Source: Bradyrhizobium diazoefficiens (lineage in GTDB: Bacteria > Pseudomonadota > Alphaproteobacteria > Rhizobiales > Xanthobacteraceae). Taken from it: a stretch of DNA of 64,000 nt. Each line of letters starts with the position of its first letter. Within the stretch, counting starts at the first letter, position 1. The DNA lies in assembly GCF_018129965.1 (NCBI RefSeq), contig NZ_JAFCKW010000001.1, positions 310,001-374,000 of the forward strand, in the 5' to 3' direction. This document shows positions 52,020 to 59,503 of the stretch, piece by piece. The notes below the pieces were generated by a model. It worked only from the letters and a program-made list of their open reading frames with translations. It was not told the DNA's origin and made no database searches. The translations under genes were made by a program, and so were the position numbers.

Positions 52020-53015
52020 ATGACATCACGCGCAACGATCATTATGACCATGCTCTCGGTTTTGATGGCGGGAGAAGCTATGGGATCCGACCGGGCGTTC
52101 GACCTCGAGGCGCACCGCGGCGGGCGGGCGCTGCTGCCGGAAAATACCCTGCCAGCTTTTGCCAACGCACTCGCATTGGGCGTGGACACGCTGGAACTGG
52201 ACGTCGGCATCACCGCCGATGGCGAGGTGATCGTGTCGCACGAGCGCGGTCTCAACCCTGATCTCGCGCGGGATGCGGGCGGCGCCTATATCGGCCCGCC
52301 CGGGACGCCATTCATCAAGCTTCGGCTCGCAGAGGTCAGGGCCTATGACGTCGGCCAGATCCGGCCGGACAGTTCTTACGCCAGGCAATTCCCCGACCAG
52401 CAGGCCGTGCCGGGAACACGCATTCCCACCCTCGCCGAGCTGTTCGCGCTGGTGCGCAAGTCCGGCAACACGCGCGTGCGCTTCAACATCGAAACCAAGA
52501 TCGACCCGAACCATCCGGACGAGACGCTGGATCCGCAAGGTTTTGTCGCGAAACTGCTGGCGCTGATCGAGGCCGAGGGATTTTCCGATCGTGTCATGAT
52601 CCAGTCGTTCGACTGGCGAACCCTGCGTCTGGTCCAGCAGCAGGCGCCCAAAATACCCACCGTGTACCTGACGCTCCAGCGCGGCGCGGCACCGACCATC
52701 GCGATCGACAAGGCAACCGGCTGGACGGCGGGCTTCAGCCCTGCCGATCACGGTGGTTCGCTGCCGCGGACCATCAAGGCTGCGGGCGGCGCGATCTGGT
52801 CGCCCTATTTTGGAGATGTGAGCGAGGCGCTGGTCACGGAGGCCCATGAGCTCGGACTGCGCGTGGTGGTGTGGACCGTCAACAAGCGCGACGACATGGC
52901 ACGGATGATCGAGCTTGGCGTCGACGGGATCATCTCGGACCGGCCAGACCTGCTGCGGCAGATTGCGGGCGAGAAGGGACTTGCCGTGCCGGCGGGAACG
53001 CCGGTGGTGCCGTAG
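52020..53015 (+). CDS. glycerophosphodiester phosphodiesterase
   Basis: About 331 residues with an export signal (about 1-24). GDPD core: LEAHRGGRALLPENTLPAFA (catalytic HRG), LELDVGITADGEVIVSHERG (metal-binding Glu/Asp), and VMIQSFDWRTLRL. The large insert GAYIGPPGTPFIKLRLAEVR fits the periplasmic GlpQ-like group. It hydrolyses glycerophosphodiesters to glycerol-3-phosphate and an alcohol. It is divergent from the TPR-CHAT gene across a spacer of about 157 bp. The frame allows GTG one codon earlier. Confidence 0.9.
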   Translation: MTSRATIIMTMLSVLMAGEAMGSDRAFDLEAHRGGRALLPENTLPAFANALALGVDTLELDVGITADGEVIVSHERGLNPDLARDAGGAYIGPPGTPFIKLRLAEVRAYDVGQIRPDSSYARQFPDQQAVPGTRIPTLAELFALVRKSGNTRVRFNIETKIDPNHPDETLDPQGFVAKLLALIEAEGFSDRVMIQSFDWRTLRLVQQQAPKIPTVYLTLQRGAAPTIAIDKATGWTAGFSPADHGGSLPRTIKAAGGAIWSPYFGDVSEALVTEAHELGLRVVVWTVNKRDDMARMIELGVDGIISDRPDLLRQIAGEKGLAVPAGTPVVP

Positions 53016-53023
53016 GCCTCGGT

Positions 53024-53137
53024 GGTGTCCCGGACGCGGTGCAGCGTGTAACGCTGCTTTGCGGAGCCGTGACCCAGAAGCTGTCGGCCCCGGCTCTGCA
53101 GCGCATCACTTCGTGCTGCGCGGCGTCCGGGGCACGA
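53024..53137. repeat. interspersed palindromic repeat (CGTGCCCCGG family), copy 2
   Basis: It starts GTGTCCCGGACGCGGTGCAG and ends with GGCGTCCGGGGCACGAG, so its ends match those of the copy at 20653-20708, with a longer divergent middle containing further short palindromes. It lies between two convergent genes. Confidence 0.65.
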
Positions 53138-53157
53138 GACCACCCATGGCGCGAAGC

Positions 53158-55437
53158 CTACTCCCCGTCCCTCAGGCGCCGGTAAAGCGCGCCCAGAATG
53201 TTGGAATAGTCGTCGGTCCAGACCCGCACCCGGTCGTCGGCTTCGGTCAACTCCCACGATTTGGACGCAGCGAGCTTGCCGACGTCTTCTTCCTCGCGCG
53301 CGGAGATGACGACGTCCGTCGAGAAGATGTAATCGGAGTCGCGCCCGGAATCCTCGTTGAAGACCCAGCTCTTCAGGTCATTGGCATCGGCGATGCCGAC
53401 CACGACCGTCTCGAGATCGAGGTGGCGGTTGGAGACGTGCATCACCACGGCGCCGTGCGGGGCCAGCTTGTCCTTGTAGATCTTCATCGCCTCTTCGGTG
53501 GCCAGATGAATCGGGATCGCATCCGACGAATAGGCATCGACGATGATCAGGTCATAGACGCCGTCGGGCTCCTTCGCGAAAGTGAGGCGGGCATCGCCGA
53601 TGACCGGCTTCAGGCCCGGCATACAGCTCGATATGTAGCGGAAGTTCTTCGGGTCGCTCGCCGCGTCGACCATGGACTGGTCGATCTCGAAGAAGGTCCA
53701 GTTCTCGCCGGGCTCGGCCGCGCAGGCGAGCGTGCCGGAGCCGACGCCGATCGCCGCGACCTTGAGCGGCGCGCCCTTGCGTTCGCGGACGGCGGTGATG
53801 GCCTGACCGATGCCGCCGTCCTTGTGATAATAGGTGATCGGCTCGGGCCGGCCGGTCACTGGCGTGCCGTCATTGTTGAGGAAGCGCTCGGCGCCGTGAA
53901 TGGTGGTGCCGTGCATCAGCACTTGGAAATAGCCGCCGGGCGTCACCACGATCTTGTGCACGCCGAAGAAGCTGCGCACCGTCGTGACGCGGCCTTCGTC
54001 CGCGGGATAGACCCGGATCAGCGCCAGCGCGAGCGCCACGGTGGCGAAGATTTTCCAGCGATCGGCATTGAGTGCGAGCGCCAGCAGTGCTGCGAGACCG
54101 CCGACGGCGCCGGCCGCCCAGACGCGGTGATCCTCGAGCCAGGTCGGAAGCGTGCCCGTCATGGCGGACGGCGCGACGAGCGCCACGGCAAGCGCGGCAA
54201 GCGCCAGCCAGTACCATTTGACGACGCCCGCCAGCCGCTCGTTCGCCGGCGGCCGGCACAGCGCGGCGCACGCCACCAGGATCGGATATTCGGCGATCCA
54301 CGAGAAGGTGAACGGCGCAAGCAATCCCGCGAACAGGCCGCCGACCATGCCGCCGAACGATAGCGCGACATAGAATCCGGTGAGATATCTGGCAGGCGGC
54401 CGGGTCCGTGCCAGTTCGCCATGGCAGGCCATTGCGATGACGAAGAAGCAGAGCTGGTGACCGCCGAGCGTCAGCAACAGATTCTGTTCGCCGCCGAACG
54501 CCAGCAGGACAACGACGCCCGCGATCGCGGCCGGCTGCAGCATCAGCATCCATTTGTGCGGCAGCAGCGGCCGCGACTGGAACACCACCACCCAGGTCAA
54601 AAGATACAGCGACAGCGGCAACACCCACAGCAGCGGCGCGGCCGCCACGTCGGTCGAGATATGCGCGGTGACGGCGATGAGCAGGCCGGACGGAACCGCG
54701 GCGAGGAAGATCCAGCGCAGCCGCGTCACGACGCCGGGCGCCGGCGCGTTCAAATCCTCGGTTCGCTGATCGACCTCGGCGAGCTTCGGCGAGCGCAGCA
54801 GCAGCGCACCGCAGGCGCCGATCAGGAGGATCAGAACGCCATAGCCGCCGGTCCAGAGCCTGTTCTGCGTATGCAGCGTGAAGATCGGCTCCAGCAGGAA
54901 CGGATAGGACAACAGCGCGAGGAAGCTGCCGATGTTGGAAGAGGCATACAGGAAATAGGGATCGTGCCCCGCGGGATGGCCGGTGCGGACGAACCAGGCC
55001 TGCAGCAGCGGATTGTTGGCGGCGAGCGCGAAGAACGGCAGGCCGATTGAGACCACGAACAGGCCGAGCAGCCAGAACGCATAGCCCGACGCCGGCGGCT
55101 CGCCATAGGCGGAGGCGATGCCGAGCGGCAGGGCTGCGAAGGCCAGAACCAGCAGCAGGAGGTGCACCACCACGGGAACGACACGGTTCTTCACCTGCAT
55201 CAGCAGATGCGCATAGGCATAGCCCGCCAGCAGCAGCGACTGGAAGAAGACCATGGCCACCGACCACACCGCGGGCGAGCCGCCGAGCCGCGGCAGCACC
55301 ATCTTCGTGAACAGCGGCTGAACCGAGAACAGCAGCAGCGCGCTGACGAAGATCGCGGCGGTGTAGACCGTCAGCAGCAGCCGGTTGCGCGACGATGACG
55401 GCTGCACCGTGGCGGCGGGTTGCACGATCGAATCCAT
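53158..55437 (-). CDS. membrane-fused spermidine-synthase-like protein
   Basis: 759 residues. About 13 membrane helices (residues 20-480) come first, followed by a spermidine-synthase-like Rossmann domain (about 500-759): AAIGVGSGTLACAAEPG, TFFEIDQSMVDAA, IIVDAYSSDAIPIHLATEEA, with the catalytic-type Asp present. Such fusions are common in bacteria; polyamine synthesis is not established for them and another small-molecule transfer is possible. ATG 55437 is the start; the longer open frame runs through a repeat and is not coding. Confidence 0.85.
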   Translation of the reverse strand: MDSIVQPAATVQPSSSRNRLLLTVYTAAIFVSALLLFSVQPLFTKMVLPRLGGSPAVWSVAMVFFQSLLLAGYAYAHLLMQVKNRVVPVVVHLLLLVLAFAALPLGIASAYGEPPASGYAFWLLGLFVVSIGLPFFALAANNPLLQAWFVRTGHPAGHDPYFLYASSNIGSFLALLSYPFLLEPIFTLHTQNRLWTGGYGVLILLIGACGALLLRSPKLAEVDQRTEDLNAPAPGVVTRLRWIFLAAVPSGLLIAVTAHISTDVAAAPLLWVLPLSLYLLTWVVVFQSRPLLPHKWMLMLQPAAIAGVVVLLAFGGEQNLLLTLGGHQLCFFVIAMACHGELARTRPPARYLTGFYVALSFGGMVGGLFAGLLAPFTFSWIAEYPILVACAALCRPPANERLAGVVKWYWLALAALAVALVAPSAMTGTLPTWLEDHRVWAAGAVGGLAALLALALNADRWKIFATVALALALIRVYPADEGRVTTVRSFFGVHKIVVTPGGYFQVLMHGTTIHGAERFLNNDGTPVTGRPEPITYYHKDGGIGQAITAVRERKGAPLKVAAIGVGSGTLACAAEPGENWTFFEIDQSMVDAASDPKNFRYISSCMPGLKPVIGDARLTFAKEPDGVYDLIIVDAYSSDAIPIHLATEEAMKIYKDKLAPHGAVVMHVSNRHLDLETVVVGIADANDLKSWVFNEDSGRDSDYIFSTDVVISAREEEDVGKLAASKSWELTEADDRVRVWTDDYSNILGALYRRLRDGE

Positions 55438-55555
55438 GGAAGCTCCGGCAGACAATTCCCCCGGCGGGCGCCGGACGCGCAATGGAGCACAAGGCGCCTG
55501 AACGGGCAATAAAGGGTGTCGTGATGTCTCGGCGTTGATTGCTTGATATAAAGAT

Positions 55556-55656
55556 GTCATTCCGGGATGGTCCGAAGGACCAGACCGCAGGTGCGCAATT
55601 GCGCACCGGGGAATCTCGAGGTTCCGGGTTCGATGCTTCGCATCGTCCCGGAATAA
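55556..55656. repeat. palindromic repeat, CGTCATTCCGGG family (copy between genes)
   Basis: About 101 bp with outer arms GTCATTCCGGGA and TCCCGGAATAAC. Inner hairpins: GGTCCgaaGGACC, a perfect 18-bp GGTGCGCAATTGCGCACC, a CCGGGGAATC/GGTTCCGG pair, and CGATGCttcGCATCG. It is a relative of the copy inside the helicase gene. It lies just upstream of the PYROXD2-like gene. Confidence 0.8.
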
Positions 55657-55669
55657 CCCCAGGAACATC

Positions 55670-57280
55670 ATGAGCGAAACCGACGTCGTCATCATCGGCG
55701 CTGGCCACAACGGCCTCACTTGCGCGGCCTATCTTGCGATGGCGGGCCTGCGCGTGCGCGTGGTCGAGCGCCGCAAGGAGGTCGGCGGCGCGGCCGTGAC
55801 GGAGGAGTTTCATCCCGGCTTCCGCAATTCGGTCGCGGCCTACACCGTCAGCCTGCTCAATCCGCAGGTCATCGGCGATCTCAAGCTCGCCGAGCAGGGC
55901 CTGCGAATCGTCGAGCGGCGCGCACAGAATTTCCTGCCCGCGCCCGACGGCAGCCATCTCCTCACCGGCGAGGGACGGACGAGGGATGCCGTCGCACGGC
56001 TGAGCCCGCATGACGCGGCTGCGCTCGACGGTTTCTCGCGCGAACTGGAGGAGATCGCCGACGTACTCAGGAAGTTCGTGCTGCGCGCGCCGCCAAATCT
56101 GCTAGGCGGTTTTGGCGCGGCGGCGATCCGCGAGGCCGTGAATGCGGTCCAGAGCGCCAACATCCTGCGTGGCCTGACGCTGGAGCAGAGCCGCAGCCTG
56201 CTCGATCTCTTCACCCGCTCCGCGGGCGAGATGCTCGACGAGCGCTTCGAGCACGATCTGGTCAAGGCCCTGTTCGGCTTCGATGCCATCGTCGGCAATT
56301 ACGCCAGCCCCTACGCCGCCGGCTCGGCCTATGTGATGCTGCATCACGCCTTCGGCGAGGTGAACGGCAAGAAGGGCGTCTGGGGCCACGCCATCGGCGG
56401 CATGGGCGCGATCACGCAGGCGATGGCGCGCGCCGCGCGCGAGCGGGGCGTCGTGATCGACATTGATGCGGGCGTGCGCGAGGTGATCGTCGAGCGAGAC
56501 CGCGCGCTCGGTGTGGTGCTCGAGAACGGCGAGACGATCCGCGCAAGATATGTCGCAGCCAACGTCAATCCAAAGCTGCTCTACACGCGGCTGATTGCAG
56601 CCGACGCGCTGCCCCAGGACTTTCTCGCCCGCATCCGCAATTGGAAGAACGGCTCCGGCACCTTTCGCATGAACGTGGCGCTGGACCGCCTGCCCTCCTT
56701 CACGGCGCTACCGGGCGACGGCGATCACCTCTCCTCCGGAATCATCCTCGCCCCGAGCCTCGGCTACATGGACCGCGCCTATCTCGATGCGCGCGCGCAG
56801 GGCTGGAGCAAGTCTCCCGTCGTCGAGATGCTGATCCCCTCGACGCTCGACGACACGCTGGCTCCGGACGGCAAGCATGTCGCGAGCCTGTTCTGCCAGC
56901 ACGTCGCGCCCGAACTGCCGGGCGGCAGGTCCTGGGACGACCATCGCGACGAGGTCGCCGATCTCATGATCGCGACGGTGGACAACTACGCGCCGGGTTT
57001 TGCCGCAAGCGTGCTCGGCCGACAGATCCTGTCGCCGCTCGATCTCGAACGACAGTTCGGGCTATTGGGCGGCGACATCTTTCACGGCGCGCTGGCATTG
57101 AACCAGCTGTTCTCGGCGCGGCCGATGCTGGGCCACGCCGATTATCGCGGGCCCCTGAAGGGCCTCTACCATTGCGGCTCCGGCGCCCATCCCGGCGGCG
57201 GCGTCACCGGTGCACCCGGCCACAACGCGGCGAAAGCGATCCTGAGGGATCACCGCAGCCTGTTCGGAAGCCGTGGATAG
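55670..57280 (+). CDS. FAD-dependent oxidoreductase, PYROXD2/phytoene-desaturase-like
   Basis: A 536-residue flavoprotein opening with VVIIGAGHNGLTCAAYLAMA and VVERRKEVGGAAVTEEFHPG. Other landmarks are FGEVNGKKGVWGHAIGGMGA and YHCGSGAHPGGGVTGAPGHN near the end. It belongs to the NAD(P)/FAD-dependent oxidoreductase group with human PYROXD2 and bacterial phytoene desaturase relatives; the substrate is unknown and no carotenoid genes are nearby. The transposon at 57443-61369 begins 163 bp after its stop. Confidence 0.87.
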   Translation: MSETDVVIIGAGHNGLTCAAYLAMAGLRVRVVERRKEVGGAAVTEEFHPGFRNSVAAYTVSLLNPQVIGDLKLAEQGLRIVERRAQNFLPAPDGSHLLTGEGRTRDAVARLSPHDAAALDGFSRELEEIADVLRKFVLRAPPNLLGGFGAAAIREAVNAVQSANILRGLTLEQSRSLLDLFTRSAGEMLDERFEHDLVKALFGFDAIVGNYASPYAAGSAYVMLHHAFGEVNGKKGVWGHAIGGMGAITQAMARAARERGVVIDIDAGVREVIVERDRALGVVLENGETIRARYVAANVNPKLLYTRLIAADALPQDFLARIRNWKNGSGTFRMNVALDRLPSFTALPGDGDHLSSGIILAPSLGYMDRAYLDARAQGWSKSPVVEMLIPSTLDDTLAPDGKHVASLFCQHVAPELPGGRSWDDHRDEVADLMIATVDNYAPGFAASVLGRQILSPLDLERQFGLLGGDIFHGALALNQLFSARPMLGHADYRGPLKGLYHCGSGAHPGGGVTGAPGHNAAKAILRDHRSLFGSRG

Positions 57281-57434
57281 CCTGTGGATGAGCTTTTGAC
57301 GGCCTTGTTGGCAGGGATGTGAAAAAGCGGTGGGAATCCGCCGCAACCGGGCCGGCCAAGCCGGAGGACAAGTCTGTGGAAAAGCTGGGGATGAACGGTG
57401 GGATAAGGCTTTGGACGGCGCTTGGGAAACGGGC

Positions 57435-57442
57435 GGACAGCC
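57435..57442. repeat. 8-bp target-site duplication, left copy (GGACAGCC)
   Basis: GGACAGCC immediately left of the transposon; the same 8 bp follow its right end at 61370-61377. Removing the element and one copy restores a continuous GCGGACAGCCTGTG. Confidence 0.92.
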
Positions 57443-57464
57443 GGTAGTGTCTCAGTTTGAAATT
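57443..57464 (+). repeat. left terminal inverted repeat (22 bp)
   Basis: Begins GGTAGTGTCTCAG, ends TTTGAAATT, and matches the right end exactly in reverse. The stop codon of the 57-aa gene (57452-57454) lies inside it. Confidence 0.93.
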
Positions 57465-57625
57465 CTGGCGCTCAAAACCCGGCAGTCGCTGAAGCAGGAC
57501 CACGCGCTCCCGGTGAACCGGTTTACAATCATGCCACTGTTCCCGGTGCCCGTTACGGAATAGACCCCGCCGCTTAAAAAGCCCGCCAGCACGATAGCCG
57601 CTGCGAGTACATAAATTCGATCCAT
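57452..57625 (-). CDS. transposon-borne small membrane/secreted protein, 57 aa
   Basis: An ORF below usual size limits, with a very strong ribosome site (AAGGAGGGGG, 3 nt spacer). It starts MDRIYVLAAAIVLAGFLSGG, a membrane anchor or signal peptide, and continues with GNSGMIVNRFTGSAWSCFSD and two cysteines. Its stop codon lies inside the left terminal repeat, so the gene ends flush with the element. It is divergent from the zinc-ribbon gene over 47 bp that contain a palindromic operator-like site. No family recognised. Confidence 0.65.
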   Translation of the reverse strand: MDRIYVLAAAIVLAGFLSGGVYSVTGTGNSGMIVNRFTGSAWSCFSDCRVLSARISN

Positions 57626-57643
57626 TGGCCCCCTCCTTGCGAA

Positions 57644-57667
57644 GCTTACCGCTAAGCATTAGCTTAG
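57644..57667. promoter_or_regulatory. alternating GCTTA/TAAGC half-sites (operator-like)
   Basis: GCTTA-ccgc-TAAGC-atta-GCTTA: three alternating half-sites, including the perfect CTAAGC-ATTA-GCTTAG palindrome (57652-57667). It lies between the divergent 57-aa and zinc-ribbon genes. The 10-mer CGCTAAGCAT inside it occurs again in front of the transposase at 59473-59482. Confidence 0.6.
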
Positions 57668-57672
57668 AGGTC

Positions 57673-57915
57673 ATGACATCCAGCACATACGAACCCCTTG
57701 TATGCGAATGCGGGCATCAAGGCCGCTTGCGCTGTCGTGAAAACGATGCGCCATTTAGCAAGCCTTGGGAAGAATACAGCCTTGAAGGGTTCGATGGGGG
57801 CAGCGAGTATTTCGCGCCCTATTGCGAAGATCCAAAATCGCTTTTGGGAAAACTGGCTCCTAAATGTCCGCAGTGCGGGCAGACAGGTAAGGTGAGCTAT
57901 GCCCAGAGGCCCTAA
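57673..57915 (+). CDS. transposon cargo: small zinc-ribbon protein, 80 aa
   Basis: 80 residues with two CxC/CxxC pairs, VCECGHQGRLRC near the N-terminus and KCPQCGQTGKV near the end, suggesting a zinc ribbon split by an acidic middle (SLEGFDGGSEYFAPYCEDP). It probably binds nucleic acid or protein. The last 17 bases overlap the next gene, so the two are coupled. An operator-like palindrome lies directly upstream. Confidence 0.65.
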   Translation: MTSSTYEPLVCECGHQGRLRCRENDAPFSKPWEEYSLEGFDGGSEYFAPYCEDPKSLLGKLAPKCPQCGQTGKVSYAQRP

Positions 57916-58162
57916 GGGCGAGAAGCGGCCAGCCGACGCCATCGGCAATGCCATCATGATTGCCAAGATCGCCACCGGCGAGATTGAGGACATCACCACG
58001 GAAGACGGCAAGAACGCCGCTGCCGTAGCGCTGGGGCGCATGGGCGGGAAAGCAAGGGCTGAAGCTATTTCTGCAAGTAGGCGCAAGGAAATTGCCAAGA
58101 AAGCGGCCTCTAGCCGGTGGGGAAAAGGTCGGGCTGTTCGGGTGAAGAAAGAGCCTGTCTAG
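57899..58162 (+). CDS. transposon cargo: small Lys/Ala-rich protein, 87 aa
   Basis: 87 residues: MPRGPKGEKRPADAIGNAIM, then VALGRMGGKARAEAISASRR and a Lys/Arg-rich end. The GRMGGKARA pattern is common in small proteins linked to phages and mobile elements and looks like a nucleic-acid-binding or histone-like tail. Translation is coupled to the upstream gene (17-bp overlap). Its 3' end overlaps the convergent ATPase gene by 53 bp. Function unknown. Confidence 0.7.
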   Translation: MPRGPKGEKRPADAIGNAIMIAKIATGEIEDITTEDGKNAAAVALGRMGGKARAEAISASRRKEIAKKAASSRWGKGRAVRVKKEPV

Positions 58163-59360
58163 CCGCGTCGTTTACGATGCCATCCCGAATGCCTCGCATA
58201 ATCACGTAAGGCTGCATCGCTGGATTACCAAACCGAAATCGGTAGGCTCTCGCCTCGCCAGTGCGGTCCAGTATCTTGCCTCTTTTCCCAGCAAAATCTC
58301 CCAATGTGTCCTGAAAGTTAGCGATCTCAATCGGCCGCTTCAAAATATCAGACAGCGGATCGCGAACTGCAGCGGGTGTAAAAAAGCCAGCGTCATCCAC
58401 CTTTGCGAGCGCACAAGCTGTCAAGACGTGACGGAAAAGCGCCCGCGCCTGATTGCTGCGCGTAGCGTTCTCGTAAGCGTCTTTCAGGGTCTGCTGAGAA
58501 GACTCAAGGACTGCATTTATGGCGGCGTCCACGTCGTACTCGCCAATAGCTATGCGACCATTATCCAGCGCATTGTAGACGGCAAATTTTCCAAGTGCGT
58601 GTACGTAAGCCGGAAGCCCCTTAGACAGATTGATAATCTTCCACTTACCATCGGGGGCTATCGTCATGCCTAACTGACTGAGCCGCTTTTCCAGAACCTC
58701 ACGCCGTTCGTCGACCGGCATTCGAGGCATGTGCACCTGCTCAGCACAACGTTCAATGGATTCGTGCTGTTCGATCAGTTCTCCAACGTTGTCGGCGACG
58801 CCAACGATAATGATCGTGACGTTTACGCCTTCGTCCGAAAGGGACTTGATGATGTTTGCCAACGTTCGGCTCGTCGCCGGATCGTTTATTTCGTTAAATT
58901 CATCGATGATGACAATTGGAATTTCAGCCGCTTTGAACAGGCTCATTTCGTTCAGGAAGTCATCGATGGTGACTTCGCCGGGATAAAAATCGCTAACGTT
59001 GTAGGCCTTCTCTCCCTCACCGTAGTCCGCCTTGAAATGTATCTTCGAAAAGATGCGCTTGGCGATCACAGAGAATGTATCGCCAGGGAAAGCCTGCACG
59101 CGAACATGGCGAACGGACTGAGGGCCACGCGGAAGAAAGTAATGAATGATCTGAGCCATTGACGATTTTCCGACGCCGCGCTCGCCGTACATGATTACGT
59201 GGCGGCCTCTTTCCCCGATAGCTTCGAGGATTTTCTGCGCTTGTTGCTGGCGTCCGGCAAATAGTTCCGCCACGGCAATCGGGGCGGATGGCGTAAATAG
59301 CTGATTTGCTTCAAATTTCTTCGCTTGGATGTCTTGAGCAGAAAGCGCGCGTTTGGCCAT
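58110..59360 (-). CDS. transposon cargo: AAA+ ATPase (Orc1/Cdc6- or TnsC-like)
   Basis: A 416-residue ATPase. ELFAGRQQQAQKILEAI (about 32-48) is the box typical of Orc/TnsC-type AAA+ proteins; P-loop GERGVGKSS (59-67); Walker B VIIDEFNEI (about 150-158); sensor 1 IIIVGVADN (about 183-191); then HESIERC (about 199-205), a possible sensor/arginine-finger region. A C-terminal winged-helix-like part (about 300-416) follows. In Tn7- and Tn5053-type elements such ATPases (TnsC, TniB) help choose targets; IS1-like elements normally lack one. No signal peptide. Divergent from the transposase across a 143-bp spacer full of ACTTGG repeats. Confidence 0.85.
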   Translation of the reverse strand: MAKRALSAQDIQAKKFEANQLFTPSAPIAVAELFAGRQQQAQKILEAIGERGRHVIMYGERGVGKSSMAQIIHYFLPRGPQSVRHVRVQAFPGDTFSVIAKRIFSKIHFKADYGEGEKAYNVSDFYPGEVTIDDFLNEMSLFKAAEIPIVIIDEFNEINDPATSRTLANIIKSLSDEGVNVTIIIVGVADNVGELIEQHESIERCAEQVHMPRMPVDERREVLEKRLSQLGMTIAPDGKWKIINLSKGLPAYVHALGKFAVYNALDNGRIAIGEYDVDAAINAVLESSQQTLKDAYENATRSNQARALFRHVLTACALAKVDDAGFFTPAAVRDPLSDILKRPIEIANFQDTLGDFAGKRGKILDRTGEARAYRFRFGNPAMQPYVIMRGIRDGIVNDAARQALSSPEQPDLFPTG

Positions 59361-59391
59361 GGGTGCCCTTCTTGGCTCCTAGATCGCAGTG

Positions 59392-59462
59392 ACTTGGTAC
59401 AGTATGGGCGTAAGTTGGTCAAGTAAGCATCCTACTTGGTAAACTAGGCGTCCAACTTGATA
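59392..59462. promoter_or_regulatory. cluster of ACTTGGTA/AACTTG repeats in the ATPase-transposase spacer
   Basis: ACTTGGTA at 59392-59399 and again at 59434-59441, AAGTTGGTCAAGT at 59412-59424 (direct and inverted forms), and AACTTGATA at 59454-59462. The spacing is about 20-21 bp, or two helical turns, so all lie on one DNA face. They could be binding sites for a transposon-encoded regulator or for transposase. Confidence 0.5.
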
Positions 59463-59472
59463 TTGTCCTTGA

Positions 59473-59482
59473 CGCTAAGCAT
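59473..59482 (+). promoter_or_regulatory. CGCTAAGCAT motif before the transposase
   Basis: The same 10 bases as in the operator-like site at 57650-57659, here 21 bp before the transposase ATG and in the same orientation relative to the downstream gene. Confidence 0.5.
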
Positions 59483-59503
59483 AAAAGTTCAGATAGTGGG
59501 GGC

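Noticed and set aside
57271..57375. Several TGTGGATAG/TGTGGATGA/TGTGGAAAA sequences resembling DnaA boxes (a possible origin)
   Set aside because: None is a perfect TTATNCACA box, there is no AT-rich unwinding region, and the expected alphaproteobacterial origin neighbours (such as hemE) are absent.
57330..57563. Open frame across the left end of the transposon
   Set aside because: It crosses the insertion boundary and overlaps the better-supported 57-aa gene on the other strand.
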